From an uncultured Bacteroidales bacterium (GTDB taxonomy: Bacteria > Bacteroidota > Bacteroidia > Bacteroidales > Lentimicrobiaceae), in assembly GCA_937864935.1 (NCBI GenBank), contig CALMDN010000261.1, positions 1-14,723 on the forward strand: DNA of 14,723 nt, given 5' to 3'. The translations under genes and the position numbers were made by a program. Of the stretch, positions 6,481 to 14,168 are shown one piece after another. Numbering within the stretch: the first letter of the stretch is position 1; the number at the start of each line of letters is the position of its first letter. The notes under the pieces were generated by a model. The model made no database searches, was not told the DNA's origin, and worked only from the letters and a program-made list of their open reading frames with translations.

Positions 6481-6510
6481 AAAGGAGCGAATTTTCCGCT
6501 CCTTTTTTTT
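6481..6510 (+). terminator. intrinsic terminator after the ssb cluster
   Basis: A perfect 9-bp stem, AAAGGAGCG (6481-6489) with CGCTCCTTT (6497-6505), encloses a 7-nt loop and runs into an unbroken T tract (6503-6510). It lies 23 nt after the third ssb stop codon, in the right orientation to end that transcript. Confidence 0.9.
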
Positions 6511-6567
6511 ATTCACATAGTTACATACCCTTCGGATAAAATAGAAGGTAAATCAGGGCAGTCGATC

Positions 6568-6575
6568 TAATTTTG
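6568..6575 (+). promoter_or_regulatory. candidate -7 box for lipocalin-phoH
   Basis: TAATTTTG matches TAnnTTTG, 124 nt before the lipocalin ATG. No -33 box is visible. A nearer, imperfect alternative is TAAATTTA at 6676-6683. The region 6511-6699 is otherwise AT-rich and shows no gene. Confidence 0.22.
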
Positions 6576-6699
6576 TTAATAAAGGCTGCAATTTCCATCA
6601 AAACAATAACTTATACAGTAAATAATTTGTTATTTACTTGTGATCCCCTTTGTAGGGAAAGGTTTTGTAAGTAAGTAAATTTACCTCAGAGATCGTTTT

Positions 6700-7224
6700 A
6701 TGAAGCATTTTCTCATCATGTTGTCTGTTACTCTGGGGTTGTTCGGTTGTAAAACAAGTGAAGTACTGCCTACTTCCGTGGGAGAGGTAGATCTGGAGAG
6801 GTATGCCGGACTTTGGTATGATGTGGCATCTTTTCCGGCAAGGTTTCAGAAAAACTGTTTCTGTACAACGGCAACCTACACCCTGACTGAAAAGGGAACG
6901 GTGGAGGTTTACAATACCTGCCGAAAAGGCGGCGCTGAAGGCAAGGAAAGTGGAATACGGGGCAAAGCTTTCGCGGTGAATGGCAGCCACAACACCAAAC
7001 TGAAGGTTCAGTTTTTCTGGCCTTTCAGGGCCGACTACTGGATAGTTAAACTCGATAAAGATTACCAATGGGCTGTGGTTTCTACACCCGGAAAGAACTA
7101 CCTGTGGATTCTGAGCCGCACTCCGGAAATGGACGAAACGCTGTTCAATTCCATTGTTGAATCGCTCAGGGTGGAGAATTACGATACAGGTTTATTGCTT
7201 CGCACGCCCCAGCTTTGTAAATGA
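6700..7224 (+). CDS. Blc-like lipocalin lipoprotein
   Basis: A 174-residue lipocalin of the bacterial Blc/apolipoprotein D type, expected to bind or move hydrophobic ligands such as lipids in the envelope. It starts with a lipoprotein signal peptide (MKHFLIMLSVTLGLFGC, lipobox LFGC, lipidated C17). The lipocalin GxW signature is G37-L-W39 in YAGLWYDVASFP. Other hallmarks are ATYTL, VQFFWPFRADYWIV and the late YLWILSRTP motif. Four Cys remain in the mature part besides C17 (C53, C55, C74, C173), which could form disulfides. The residues after C17 (KTSE) are not the strongly acidic surface-export signal, so a periplasm-facing location is more likely. Only 25 nt separate it from phoH, suggesting co-transcription. 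Confidence 0.92.
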   Translation: MKHFLIMLSVTLGLFGCKTSEVLPTSVGEVDLERYAGLWYDVASFPARFQKNCFCTTATYTLTEKGTVEVYNTCRKGGAEGKESGIRGKAFAVNGSHNTKLKVQFFWPFRADYWIVKLDKDYQWAVVSTPGKNYLWILSRTPEMDETLFNSIVESLRVENYDTGLLLRTPQLCK

Positions 7225-7249
7225 TTGTTTTAACTGAAAACTTCGTACT

Positions 7250-8962
7250 ATGGCTAAGAGAAAACTGAAAGACGAATTTGCTGACCTCATCAAAACCCCC
7301 GCAATTTCTTCCCTGAAAAGCAAAAAATCTTCCAGAACCGAAAAACCGGTCAGGGCTGAAAAAAAAGTCAGGGCTGTCAAGCCTGTCAAAATTGCCAGCC
7401 GGACCGTGAAACCCAGAACAGCTAAACCAATGCAGGAGCCAGAAGAACATGTAATTATTCCTGTTCCGGTAGAAGTGAAAGCGGAAATTGCTGAAGAGGG
7501 AAACGCTGGTTCAGTCAGGGCAAAACGGAAAACAGTTAAAACAAAGGTTGAACCCGTTGTCCATGCAAGAAAGGAACCTCTCATCAGTGATCTTCCTGGT
7601 GATGACCATGAAATCACCAAGCCGAAACCGGCAAAGGTCAGGGGTGTAAAAAAAATCTTCGTGATCGACACTTCAGTGATACTTTATAACCACGACAGCA
7701 TCAACAATTTTGATGATAACGATGTTGCCATCCCCATCACCGTACTTGAGGAACTCGATAACTTCAAAAAAGGAAATGATACCAAGAATTTTGAAGCCCG
7801 TGAGTTCATCCGGATCATAGATACACTCTCTGAAAACGGAATGCTGACCGACTGGATCCCCCTGGTGAAATCGAAAGGCGGTAAGTTTAAGGTGGTGATG
7901 AATGAAAAGAGTGAGCTGGATGCCCGGCAGATTTTTGATGATAACAAACCCGACCACCGGATACTGAACGCTGCCCTCGCCCTGACACAGGAGTACCCCG
8001 ACAGAAAGGTGGTCTTGGTGAGCAAGGACATTAACCTAAGGCTGAAAGCCAAATCGCTCAATATTGCTGCGGAAGATTTTCTTACAGGAAAGATCAAGGA
8101 TGTTGAAGGTTTGTATACCGGTATCTCAACCATCAATAACCTGAGTGGGAAAATCATTGATAAACTTTATCAGCAGGGGTACTGTCTGCCCAAGGACATC
8201 GGGGTCAAAAACCCGATTCCTAACCAGTATTACATTCTCAGAAATACCACAACATCAGCTCTTGCTTTTTACAATGCACTGACAAAGAAGGTTGAACGCC
8301 TTGAAAAAAGGCCTGCTTTCAGGATTACCCCCCGCAATGCCGAACAGGTGTTTGCCATGCATGCCATTCTGAATCCGGAAGTTAAGCTCGTTACCCTGCA
8401 GGGTGTCGCCGGAACCGGTAAAACCCTGCTGGCACTGGCTGCCGCTCTCGAACAGAAACGCAACTTCAAGCAGGTATTTCTGGCAAGGCCCATTGTACCA
8501 CTCAGCAACAAGGACATCGGATTCCTTCCCGGGGATATCAAATCGAAGATCAATCCTTACATGGAACCGCTGTATGACAACCTTAAATTCATTCAGAGCC
8601 AGTACAGCGAGAAGGATAAGGAATTCAAAAACATCACGGATTCGCTGGAAAACGAAAAACTGGTGATTCAGCCTCTTGCTTATATCAGGGGAAGAAGTAT
8701 CTCGAATGTCTGCTTTATCGTAGATGAAGCCCAGAACCTGACCCCGCACGAAATCAAAACCATCATAACCCGTGCCGGCCAGGGAACCAAAATTATTTTT
8801 ACCGGTGATATCTACCAGATTGATACCCCTTACCTGGATGCCCAGAGTAACGGTTTGTCTTACCTTATCGATAAGGTAAAGCACCATTCAATCTATGCCC
8901 ATGTGAGACTCGAGAAAGGAGAACGGTCGGAACTGGCCAATCTGGCCAACGATCTGCTCTGA
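7250..8962 (+). CDS. PIN-domain PhoH-like ATPase with basic N-terminal extension
   Basis: A 570-residue protein of the PIN-PhoH (YlaK-like) family, which joins a PIN-type RNase domain to a PhoH P-loop ATPase and is thought to act on RNA. The PIN domain begins near residue 136 (KIFVIDTSVILYNHDS, with D140) and includes ITVLEELDNFKKG and an acidic VLVSKDINLRLKA. The PhoH domain has Walker A G385-V-A-G-T-G-K-T392, QVFLARPIVPL, Walker B VDEAQ (D492-E493) and the sensor IIFTGDIYQID. The usual family length is near 440 residues. The excess is an N-terminal tail of about 135 residues rich in Lys, Arg, Pro and Val with recurring VRA/VKP units, likely disordered and nucleic-acid binding (inference). 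It follows the lipocalin by 25 nt. Its stop codon directly abuts that of the convergent gene at 8963. Confidence 0.93.
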   Translation: MAKRKLKDEFADLIKTPAISSLKSKKSSRTEKPVRAEKKVRAVKPVKIASRTVKPRTAKPMQEPEEHVIIPVPVEVKAEIAEEGNAGSVRAKRKTVKTKVEPVVHARKEPLISDLPGDDHEITKPKPAKVRGVKKIFVIDTSVILYNHDSINNFDDNDVAIPITVLEELDNFKKGNDTKNFEAREFIRIIDTLSENGMLTDWIPLVKSKGGKFKVVMNEKSELDARQIFDDNKPDHRILNAALALTQEYPDRKVVLVSKDINLRLKAKSLNIAAEDFLTGKIKDVEGLYTGISTINNLSGKIIDKLYQQGYCLPKDIGVKNPIPNQYYILRNTTTSALAFYNALTKKVERLEKRPAFRITPRNAEQVFAMHAILNPEVKLVTLQGVAGTGKTLLALAAALEQKRNFKQVFLARPIVPLSNKDIGFLPGDIKSKINPYMEPLYDNLKFIQSQYSEKDKEFKNITDSLENEKLVIQPLAYIRGRSISNVCFIVDEAQNLTPHEIKTIITRAGQGTKIIFTGDIYQIDTPYLDAQSNGLSYLIDKVKHHSIYAHVRLEKGERSELANLANDLL

Positions 8963-9505
8963 TCAGACAGTGTGTTCAACGGCATATTCCATCTGTACCA
9001 AGCCTGAGGGAAATGCCTTTGATTGCAGCAATTTTAATGATTGTTGCGGATTTTCCTCTCCGAAAAGACGGACTCCGCCACCAAGGATGACAGGAATTAC
9101 AGAGATCACCATGTGATCGATCAGCTTTTCACGTAGCAGTGAGTTTACTACTTCTGCTCCTCCGTCAACATAAATACCCTTGCCCTGAAGATTTTTAAGC
9201 TGTTTCACAAGTTCGGCCGGATCCTGTGGGGTAATTGTTACACTGCCCTGCTTTCCTGCTCCGGAACGCGAGATGACGAATACCTCCTTATCCTGATAAG
9301 GGTTCTCAACGCCCATGGATTGAAGGGTATCCCAGGTCTTACGTCCTAGAACAACTGTATCAGCGGTGTTGGAGAATTCTGCATATCCATAATCTTCACC
9401 CGCAGCCTCCACCAATTTCAGGAAACTTATCCCGCCCTCATTGTCGGCGATATAGCCATCAAGGCTGGTGGCTATGAATAATGAAACACGTCGTTGTATG
9501 GCCAT
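8963..9505 (-). CDS. RibD C-terminal / dihydrofolate-reductase-like protein
   Basis: A 180-residue NAD(P)H-dependent reductase of the RibD_C (dihydrofolate reductase-like) superfamily. The N-terminus has RRVSLFIATSLDGYIADNEG, followed by the dinucleotide-fold VVLGRKTWDTL, IYVDGGAEVVNSLL and VIPVILGGGVRLFGEE. This is the standalone YyaP/YwjB-like type rather than FolA (no classical folate-binding N-terminal region) or full RibD (no deaminase domain). The substrate is unknown. It is the last gene of the minus-strand block, but a 168-nt gap with repeats separates it from the glutaminyl-cyclase-like gene, so it may have its own promoter. TACTTTTG at 9526-9519 fits the -7 consensus but lies in an A-rich repeat almost on the start codon, so I do not rely on it. 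Confidence 0.9.
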   Translation of the reverse strand: MAIQRRVSLFIATSLDGYIADNEGGISFLKLVEAAGEDYGYAEFSNTADTVVLGRKTWDTLQSMGVENPYQDKEVFVISRSGAGKQGSVTITPQDPAELVKQLKNLQGKGIYVDGGAEVVNSLLREKLIDHMVISVIPVILGGGVRLFGEENPQQSLKLLQSKAFPSGLVQMEYAVEHTV

Positions 9506-9510
9506 AATAG

Positions 9511-9600
9511 AGTCAAGTCAAAAGTAAAAAGTAAAAAGTCCAAAGCCTGCCCTGTCTGCCTGGAGCATACAGGCAGACAGTTTGCCATAGGCAGACAGGT
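9511..9600. repeat. AAAAGTAAAAAG repeat and GGCAGACAGG hairpin elements
   Basis: An A-rich run with AAAAGT units (9520-9539) leads into palindromic elements. CTGTCTGCCT (9552-9561) pairs perfectly with AGGCAGACAG (9571-9580) around a 9-nt loop. A further copy of the right arm, AGGCAGACAGG, lies at 9589-9599 and can pair with CCTGTCTGCCT (9551-9561) as an 11-bp alternative stem. The arms resemble those of the hairpin repeats at 201-234 and 391-424. This fills most of the gap before the RibD_C-like gene. Confidence 0.8.
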
Positions 9601-9673
9601 AAAAGGTAGCGAATCTAATTAAGCGTTGAAACTTTCATTTATTTCGATGCGACACTTTACGCCTGACATAACA

Positions 9674-10678
9674 CTAGACAGATTCATACACCACAGTGAG
9701 CACAGTGTGGCCCACAGCATGCAGGGTGGTTTTACTGATGTTGGACATGTCATCTTTTACCGTATGCCAGTAGTCGAAGAATCCTTTTTCGCGGTCGGGG
9801 TTGTAGTCAATAATATCAATTGTTGGGATTCCGGTAATTTCATTCACGTAAAGATGATCATCGGTCAATGCCCCGGTTTGCCTTCTCAGGAAAAATTCTT
9901 CATAACCCAGCCTATGGGCGACATCCCAAACCCGGCGCATGATTTCTGGTGCATAGTACATCGAGGTGCCTTCCATGGTGAATGTGGCTCCACCGGCTCC
10001 AACCATATCGAGCAGGATGCCAAATCTGGCAGAATAGCCCGGTACATGGGGGTTTCTGGACCAGTATTGCGATCCGAGGCCCCAGGAATCCTGGGTGGTG
10101 CCCTCAGATTCTTCATGATCGCCATAATCCTCTGCGTCGAACAAAACGATATCAACACCCAGTCCGGGGTTATGCTGGCTCATCTGCCTGGCGATTTCGA
10201 GGAGTACGCCAACACCGCTGCCTCCATCGTTGGCTGCCGGTACCGGCTTCCGGCGATTGGCCGGATCGGGATCATGGTCAGCCCAGGGCCTGGAGTCCCA
10301 ATGAGCGCACAACAATATCCTGGATTTATCTTCTGGATTGAACGATGCGATGATGTTCCGCGAGTCGAGCAGGGTGCCGTCGGAAGCTTTCAGTCGGGTC
10401 TGTTGAACCACAACATTCTTCGTGAATCGTTTCAGGGTATTTTCGAGCCAGGCCGCGCAGGCCTTGTGAGCTGCGGTATTCGGAACTCTGGGCCCGAAAG
10501 CAACCTGCTTCTCAATATAATAGAAAGCTGAATCTGCGTTGAATCCGGGTACAAATACTTCAGGTTTAGTCTGTTTCTCAGTATCGGCAGGTTTTTCTCC
10601 CGATGGACGGTTGTTGCAGGATGTAAAGGCAATCAGCAGCAACAGCAGAACCGGTGTTTTTATAATATTGTGTTTCAT
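9674..10678 (-). CDS. M28-fold lipoprotein, probable glutaminyl-peptide cyclotransferase
   Basis: A 334-residue M28-family zinc enzyme, most likely a type II glutaminyl cyclase that turns N-terminal Gln into pyroglutamate on exported proteins. A lipoprotein signal (LIAFTSC, C21) places it in the envelope. Metal and catalytic residues of the fold are visible: H126 and D128 in CAHWDSR, D151 in AANDGGSG, E183-D184 in FDAEDYG, D224 in LLDMVGAGG, and H305 in FFDYWHTVKDD. The W304-H305 motif and TDDHLYVNEITGIP (D273-D274) match the human enzyme's pattern of Asp, then Trp-His near the C-terminus. This favours cyclase over aminopeptidase, though the latter is not excluded. Its ATG overlaps the nitroreductase stop by four bases (ATGA), indicating translational coupling. 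Confidence 0.85.
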   Translation of the reverse strand: MKHNIIKTPVLLLLLIAFTSCNNRPSGEKPADTEKQTKPEVFVPGFNADSAFYYIEKQVAFGPRVPNTAAHKACAAWLENTLKRFTKNVVVQQTRLKASDGTLLDSRNIIASFNPEDKSRILLCAHWDSRPWADHDPDPANRRKPVPAANDGGSGVGVLLEIARQMSQHNPGLGVDIVLFDAEDYGDHEESEGTTQDSWGLGSQYWSRNPHVPGYSARFGILLDMVGAGGATFTMEGTSMYYAPEIMRRVWDVAHRLGYEEFFLRRQTGALTDDHLYVNEITGIPTIDIIDYNPDREKGFFDYWHTVKDDMSNISKTTLHAVGHTVLTVVYESV

Positions 10679-11292
10679 TGCTGATTGGTCTGTTCATGAA
10701 AAAAATCAGCGGGATTTCCGAAACTGTCGCTGAAAACCAGATCCTGAATCTTTATTCTTTCTCTTGGAGTGGTTTCCATTTTCCGCAGGTTTTCGTGTAG
10801 TATTTCCGGGTCACCGATGTAACCAACAGCGATGATTGTCATCGCCCTGAACTCATCGGGTATACCGAAAGCTTCCACTGCCTTTGCTGCATCGAAGCCA
10901 CCCATCTGATGAACAAACAATCCGTCGGCAGTAGCCTGAAAAGTCAGGTGGGCAACCGATTGTCCCAGATCGTAAATGGCTGCTGTGTTGGGGTCTCCCT
11001 TGTGGTTGGTGGTTTTGGCAACGGCAAGCAGCAGCACCGGCGCAGTTACTGCCCATAAGCGGTTAAACTCTACCATGGAATCCACCAGCTTACGGTAGGT
11101 TTCATCACCCCTGAAGCCGATGATAAACCGCCAGGGCTGTTGATTGGAAGCCGATGGAGACCACCGTGAGGCTTCAAGAAAGCTCTTTATTTTTTCAGTT
11201 TCGACAGGCTGAGTGCTGTAAGCCCTGGGCGACCACCTGCCGCGCAGAAGATCGTTGATCGGAAAGTCGTTTGACGCTGTTTTGATGTGCAT
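10675..11292 (-). CDS. nitroreductase family FMN oxidoreductase
   Basis: A 205-residue nitroreductase-like flavoprotein, expected to bind FMN and reduce nitro or quinone compounds with NAD(P)H as a cytosolic dimer. Diagnostic features are the N-terminal RGRWSPRAYSTQPVE, SRWSPSASNQQPWRFI (the flavin-contacting Ser-Asn-x-Gln-Pro-Trp loop), YDLGQSVAHLTFQATADGL and VGYIGDPE near the C-terminus. The length is normal for the family. The start at 11292 is followed at once by HIKTASNDFPINDLLRGR. A possible -7 box (TAACTTTG) lies 16 nt upstream, and the stop overlaps the next gene's start. It sits 50 nt after the histidine kinase, so read-through from the sensor operon is also possible. Substrate unknown. 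Confidence 0.92.
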   Translation of the reverse strand: MHIKTASNDFPINDLLRGRWSPRAYSTQPVETEKIKSFLEASRWSPSASNQQPWRFIIGFRGDETYRKLVDSMVEFNRLWAVTAPVLLLAVAKTTNHKGDPNTAAIYDLGQSVAHLTFQATADGLFVHQMGGFDAAKAVEAFGIPDEFRAMTIIAVGYIGDPEILHENLRKMETTPRERIKIQDLVFSDSFGNPADFFHEQTNQQ

Positions 11293-11307
11293 TTTTTATT
11301 GAATAAA

Positions 11308-11315
11308 CAAAGTTA
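11308..11315 (-). promoter_or_regulatory. candidate -7 box for nitroreductase-cyclase pair
   Basis: The minus strand reads TAACTTTG, an exact TAnnTTTG match in the 50-nt gap between the kinase stop and the nitroreductase start. A transcript starting just downstream would have a leader of roughly 10 nt. No -33 element is recognisable. Confidence 0.35.
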
Positions 11316-11342
11316 GCATGCCGAAGTTTGCCGGTGATCCTG

Positions 11343-12698
11343 TTAAAATACCAGTGTAAAAACGGCCCCTTCGTTGGGTTTTGATTTAACGGTAATGGTT
11401 CCTTTGTGAAGGTGCATAATCTGCCGTGATAAACTCAGTCCGATACCGGATCCTTCTTTTTTAGAGGTGAAAAAGGGCATGAATACCTTATCCATGATAT
11501 CGGGTTTAATGCCCGAGCCGTTGTCGGCAAAGTCGATGCTCACCCTCCCGTTGATGTTCATCGAGGCTGTAACGATGATTGCCGGCGCAGTAGTGTCTTT
11601 CACTGCATCAATGGCATTCAGCAGCAGATTGATGAAAACCTGATCGAGCAGATCAGGATCTGCAGTAATCATGAGGTCTTCGGGGAAAATTCTTGAGGTA
11701 CAGAGGATTCCTGCTTTTTCAATTTTCGGATGCAACAGCAGCTGTGCCCTGTCGAAAAGATCCCTGACCGGGAAATGCCTGAAGTTGGGACGGGGAATGC
11801 GGGTCAGGTTGCGGTAGGTTTCAACAAAAGTGAGCAATCCCTGGCTTCGGCTGCTGATCGTAGCGAGTGCCTGGTATACACTTTCAATATCTTCCTCGTC
11901 GAGCTCTTTCAGGTTCAGGTTGTCCTCCTCCTCATCAATCAGCAGTTCCTGAACCGTTGCCGCCAGCGAAGAAATGGGAGTGATTGAATTCATGATTTCG
12001 TGTGTCAGCACCCTGATCAGTTTCTGCCACGATTCTATCTCTTTTTCATCCAGTTCGGAGCTGATGTTCTGCAATGAAACGAGCAGGAATTCTTCTCCCC
12101 TCATCCTGAATTCTGTAGCATAAACCAATATCTGCTGGAGTTCATCTTCAATTACCAGTTTGATCAGCTGTTTGTCGCCTGCTTTCAGGTTCAGCAACAG
12201 CGAAGGAAGTTCCGGTTTTACAGCGGAAAGATCACGGATGTCCTTGAGGTTTGTAATTCTCAGCAGTCGCTTTACCGCGTTGTTGATAATGTCAACCTTG
12301 CCGTCTTTTCTGTAGGCGATGATTCCGATGCTCACATGCTGAACAACGGTGAGCAGGTAGTTGTAGTTTTCTTCCTTTTCTGCCCTGTTTTTTCTGAATT
12401 CCCTGATCACTTCGTTGAAGGCCCTGTTGAGCCCTTCGAAGCTGTGCCCCAGTCCTTTATCACTGAACGATGTGCTGAAATCGGAATGTCGGATGCTTTC
12501 GAGAAACTGTGTCAGCTTGCGGTTGGTGCGTTCAACGAAATGCTGAAGGCTGCCAATCTGAACAACAGCAAGGAGGCCGACAATTACAGAGGTAATTTCA
12601 TGCTGATCACGGTGGATCAGCATCACAAGCAGAAAAAGATTTGCTGTAATCAACATGATCCGGATAAAAACCCAGAGCCTGAATTTCTTAAAGCCCAT
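11343..12698 (-). CDS. membrane sensor histidine kinase, NtrY-like
   Basis: A 451-residue sensor kinase, probable partner of the response regulator encoded just upstream. Two membrane helices (about 8-28 and 35-55) are joined by only about six residues, so there is no periplasmic sensor domain. A HAMP-like linker region, a PAS-like domain (about 115-215, GIIAYRKDGKVDIINNAVKRLL) and a dimerisation/phosphoacceptor helix follow, with H233 in LTHEIMNSITPISSLA. An acidic run (DEEEDNLNLKELDEEDIE) lies near the second helix. The ATPase domain has N361 in INLLLNAIDA, D392-N-G-S-G396, a MPFFTSKKEGSGIGLSL lid and G-box, and a normal C-terminus. The Met in HEIMNS replaces the Lys common in NtrY. Its start overlaps the regulator's end by 11 bp, implying translational coupling. 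The signal is likely sensed in the membrane or cytoplasm. Confidence 0.93.
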   Translation of the reverse strand: MGFKKFRLWVFIRIMLITANLFLLVMLIHRDQHEITSVIVGLLAVVQIGSLQHFVERTNRKLTQFLESIRHSDFSTSFSDKGLGHSFEGLNRAFNEVIREFRKNRAEKEENYNYLLTVVQHVSIGIIAYRKDGKVDIINNAVKRLLRITNLKDIRDLSAVKPELPSLLLNLKAGDKQLIKLVIEDELQQILVYATEFRMRGEEFLLVSLQNISSELDEKEIESWQKLIRVLTHEIMNSITPISSLAATVQELLIDEEEDNLNLKELDEEDIESVYQALATISSRSQGLLTFVETYRNLTRIPRPNFRHFPVRDLFDRAQLLLHPKIEKAGILCTSRIFPEDLMITADPDLLDQVFINLLLNAIDAVKDTTAPAIIVTASMNINGRVSIDFADNGSGIKPDIMDKVFMPFFTSKKEGSGIGLSLSRQIMHLHKGTITVKSKPNEGAVFTLVF

Positions 12699-14067
12699 GT
12701 TTTTCTATTCTGCGGTACAATGAAGCCCTGGTGAGACCCAGTTCCTTGGCTGCTTTACTGATGTTCCCGCCATGTTTGTCAATCACTTTCCTGATCAGCA
12801 GTTTTTCGCGTTCTTCGAGGTTGGTGATGTCTTCAGCATCATCAGGGTTGTCGTTTTCATCGATCTGTGAAAGGAAGAAATCCTGAGGCATCAGAATGTT
12901 GCTTTCACTCAGGATAACAGCCCGCTCTACAGCATGCTGCAACTCCCTGATGTTTCCGGGCCAGGTGTGTTTCTCCAGTCTCCTGAAAGTGGTAGGGTTG
13001 ATGCGCTTCATGGGCATTTTATACTTTTTGCAATAAATGGACAGAAAATGCTCAATCAGCAGGGGGATATCGTCAAATCTTTCCCTCAGTGGGGGCAGGT
13101 GCAGCTCAACGGTGTTAATTCTGTAAAGCAGGTCCTGACGGAACTTGCCTTCATTTACCATCTGATAGAGTGGCATGTTGGTGGCGCAGATCAGTCGCAC
13201 ATCGATGGGAATCTCACGGTTGGTTCCCAGCCTGACAACTTTGCGGTTCTGAACTACACTCAGCAGCTTCGACTGGAGTGTAAAGGAGAGGTTCCCGATC
13301 TCATCAAGGAAAATGGTGCCTTTGTTGGCTGCTTCGAACCTGCCGGCACGGTCTTCTTTTGCATCGGTGAAGGCTCCTTTTTTAAATCCGAACAACTCAC
13401 TCTCAAAAAGGGTTTCGCTGATGGCCCCGAGGTCGACACTGATGAAAACTTCATCACGGCGCGCGGAGGCCTTGTGTATTGCCCTGGCAATGAGTTCTTT
13501 TCCTGTTCCGTTTTCACCCAGAATCAATACATTCGCTTCGGTTTTTGCTACTTTTTCAACCGTAGCCATCACCTTTTTCATCGGCGCCGACTGTCCGATC
13601 AGGTTCCCGTAAGCCTGGTCCTGATTGGCGATCAGCACTTTCTGCTTGCTTTTCAGGTCTTCAATTTCTTCTTTTGAATGCCTCACCTTCAGATTGGCAG
13701 TAATGGTACCAAGCAGTTTTTTGTTATCCCAGGGCTTGAGAATGAAATTGGTAGCCCCTTCTTTTATCCCCTGAACGGCAAGCTCAATATCTCCGTATCC
13801 GGTAATAAAAATGACCACCGCAAGCGGATCTATCTCAATTATCTTGTTAAGCCAGTGAAATCCTTCTTTTCCGCTGGTGGCATCACGCGAAAAATTCATG
13901 TCAAGCAGAATAAGGTCATAATTGTCGCTCTTCAGCAACGCCGGAATGTTTTCCGGATTCTTTTCAGTGTGTACCACGCTGAAATGCTGTTTTAAAAAGA
14001 GCTTTGCCGCTAGCAAAACATCCTGATCATCATCAACAATCAGTATTCTGGCTTCAATTTTATTCAT
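12688..14067 (-). CDS. sigma54-dependent response regulator, NtrC family
   Basis: A 459-residue transcription activator of the NtrC type. The receiver domain (1-125) has acidic V11-D-D-D14, phosphoacceptor D56 in LILLDMNFS, T89 and K111. The AAA+ domain (about 155-390) has Walker A G184-E-N-G-T-G-K-E191, Walker B F253-L-D-E256, FRQDLLYRINTVELHLPPLRER and WPGNIRELQHAVERA. The loop that contacts sigma54 reads GAFTDA (231-236), not GAFTGA. The C-terminal Fis-type helix-turn-helix is GGNISKAAKELGLTRASLYR. All parts needed to drive open-complex formation at -24/-12 promoters are present. It is first in the minus-strand block and divergent from an HlyD-type adaptor gene, its likely target. A sigma54-like element lies upstream at 14169-14184, so it may autoregulate. 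Confidence 0.95.
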   Translation of the reverse strand: MNKIEARILIVDDDQDVLLAAKLFLKQHFSVVHTEKNPENIPALLKSDNYDLILLDMNFSRDATSGKEGFHWLNKIIEIDPLAVVIFITGYGDIELAVQGIKEGATNFILKPWDNKKLLGTITANLKVRHSKEEIEDLKSKQKVLIANQDQAYGNLIGQSAPMKKVMATVEKVAKTEANVLILGENGTGKELIARAIHKASARRDEVFISVDLGAISETLFESELFGFKKGAFTDAKEDRAGRFEAANKGTIFLDEIGNLSFTLQSKLLSVVQNRKVVRLGTNREIPIDVRLICATNMPLYQMVNEGKFRQDLLYRINTVELHLPPLRERFDDIPLLIEHFLSIYCKKYKMPMKRINPTTFRRLEKHTWPGNIRELQHAVERAVILSESNILMPQDFFLSQIDENDNPDDAEDITNLEEREKLLIRKVIDKHGGNISKAAKELGLTRASLYRRIEKHGL

Positions 14068-14168
14068 AACTGTATATATTTTCTTTCAATAAGTCGGATT
14101 CACAACGCTCAGGTTACAGGAATTAAGATTTAAAGTCTCAGTACATGCCTGACCGCTTATTTCAGACA

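Noticed and set aside
8255..8887. Minus-strand open frame of 210 codons
   Set aside because: Antisense to the PhoH ATPase domain, whose Walker motifs are clear on the plus strand.
9626..10531. Plus-strand open frame of 301 codons
   Set aside because: It lies entirely antisense to the well-supported M28/cyclase gene plus its repeat-bearing 3' flank and shows no domain; a coding shadow.
12934..13677. Plus-strand open frame of 247 codons
   Set aside because: Antisense to the AAA+ domain of the response regulator, with a low-complexity hydrophobic and Phe-rich translation and no motif.
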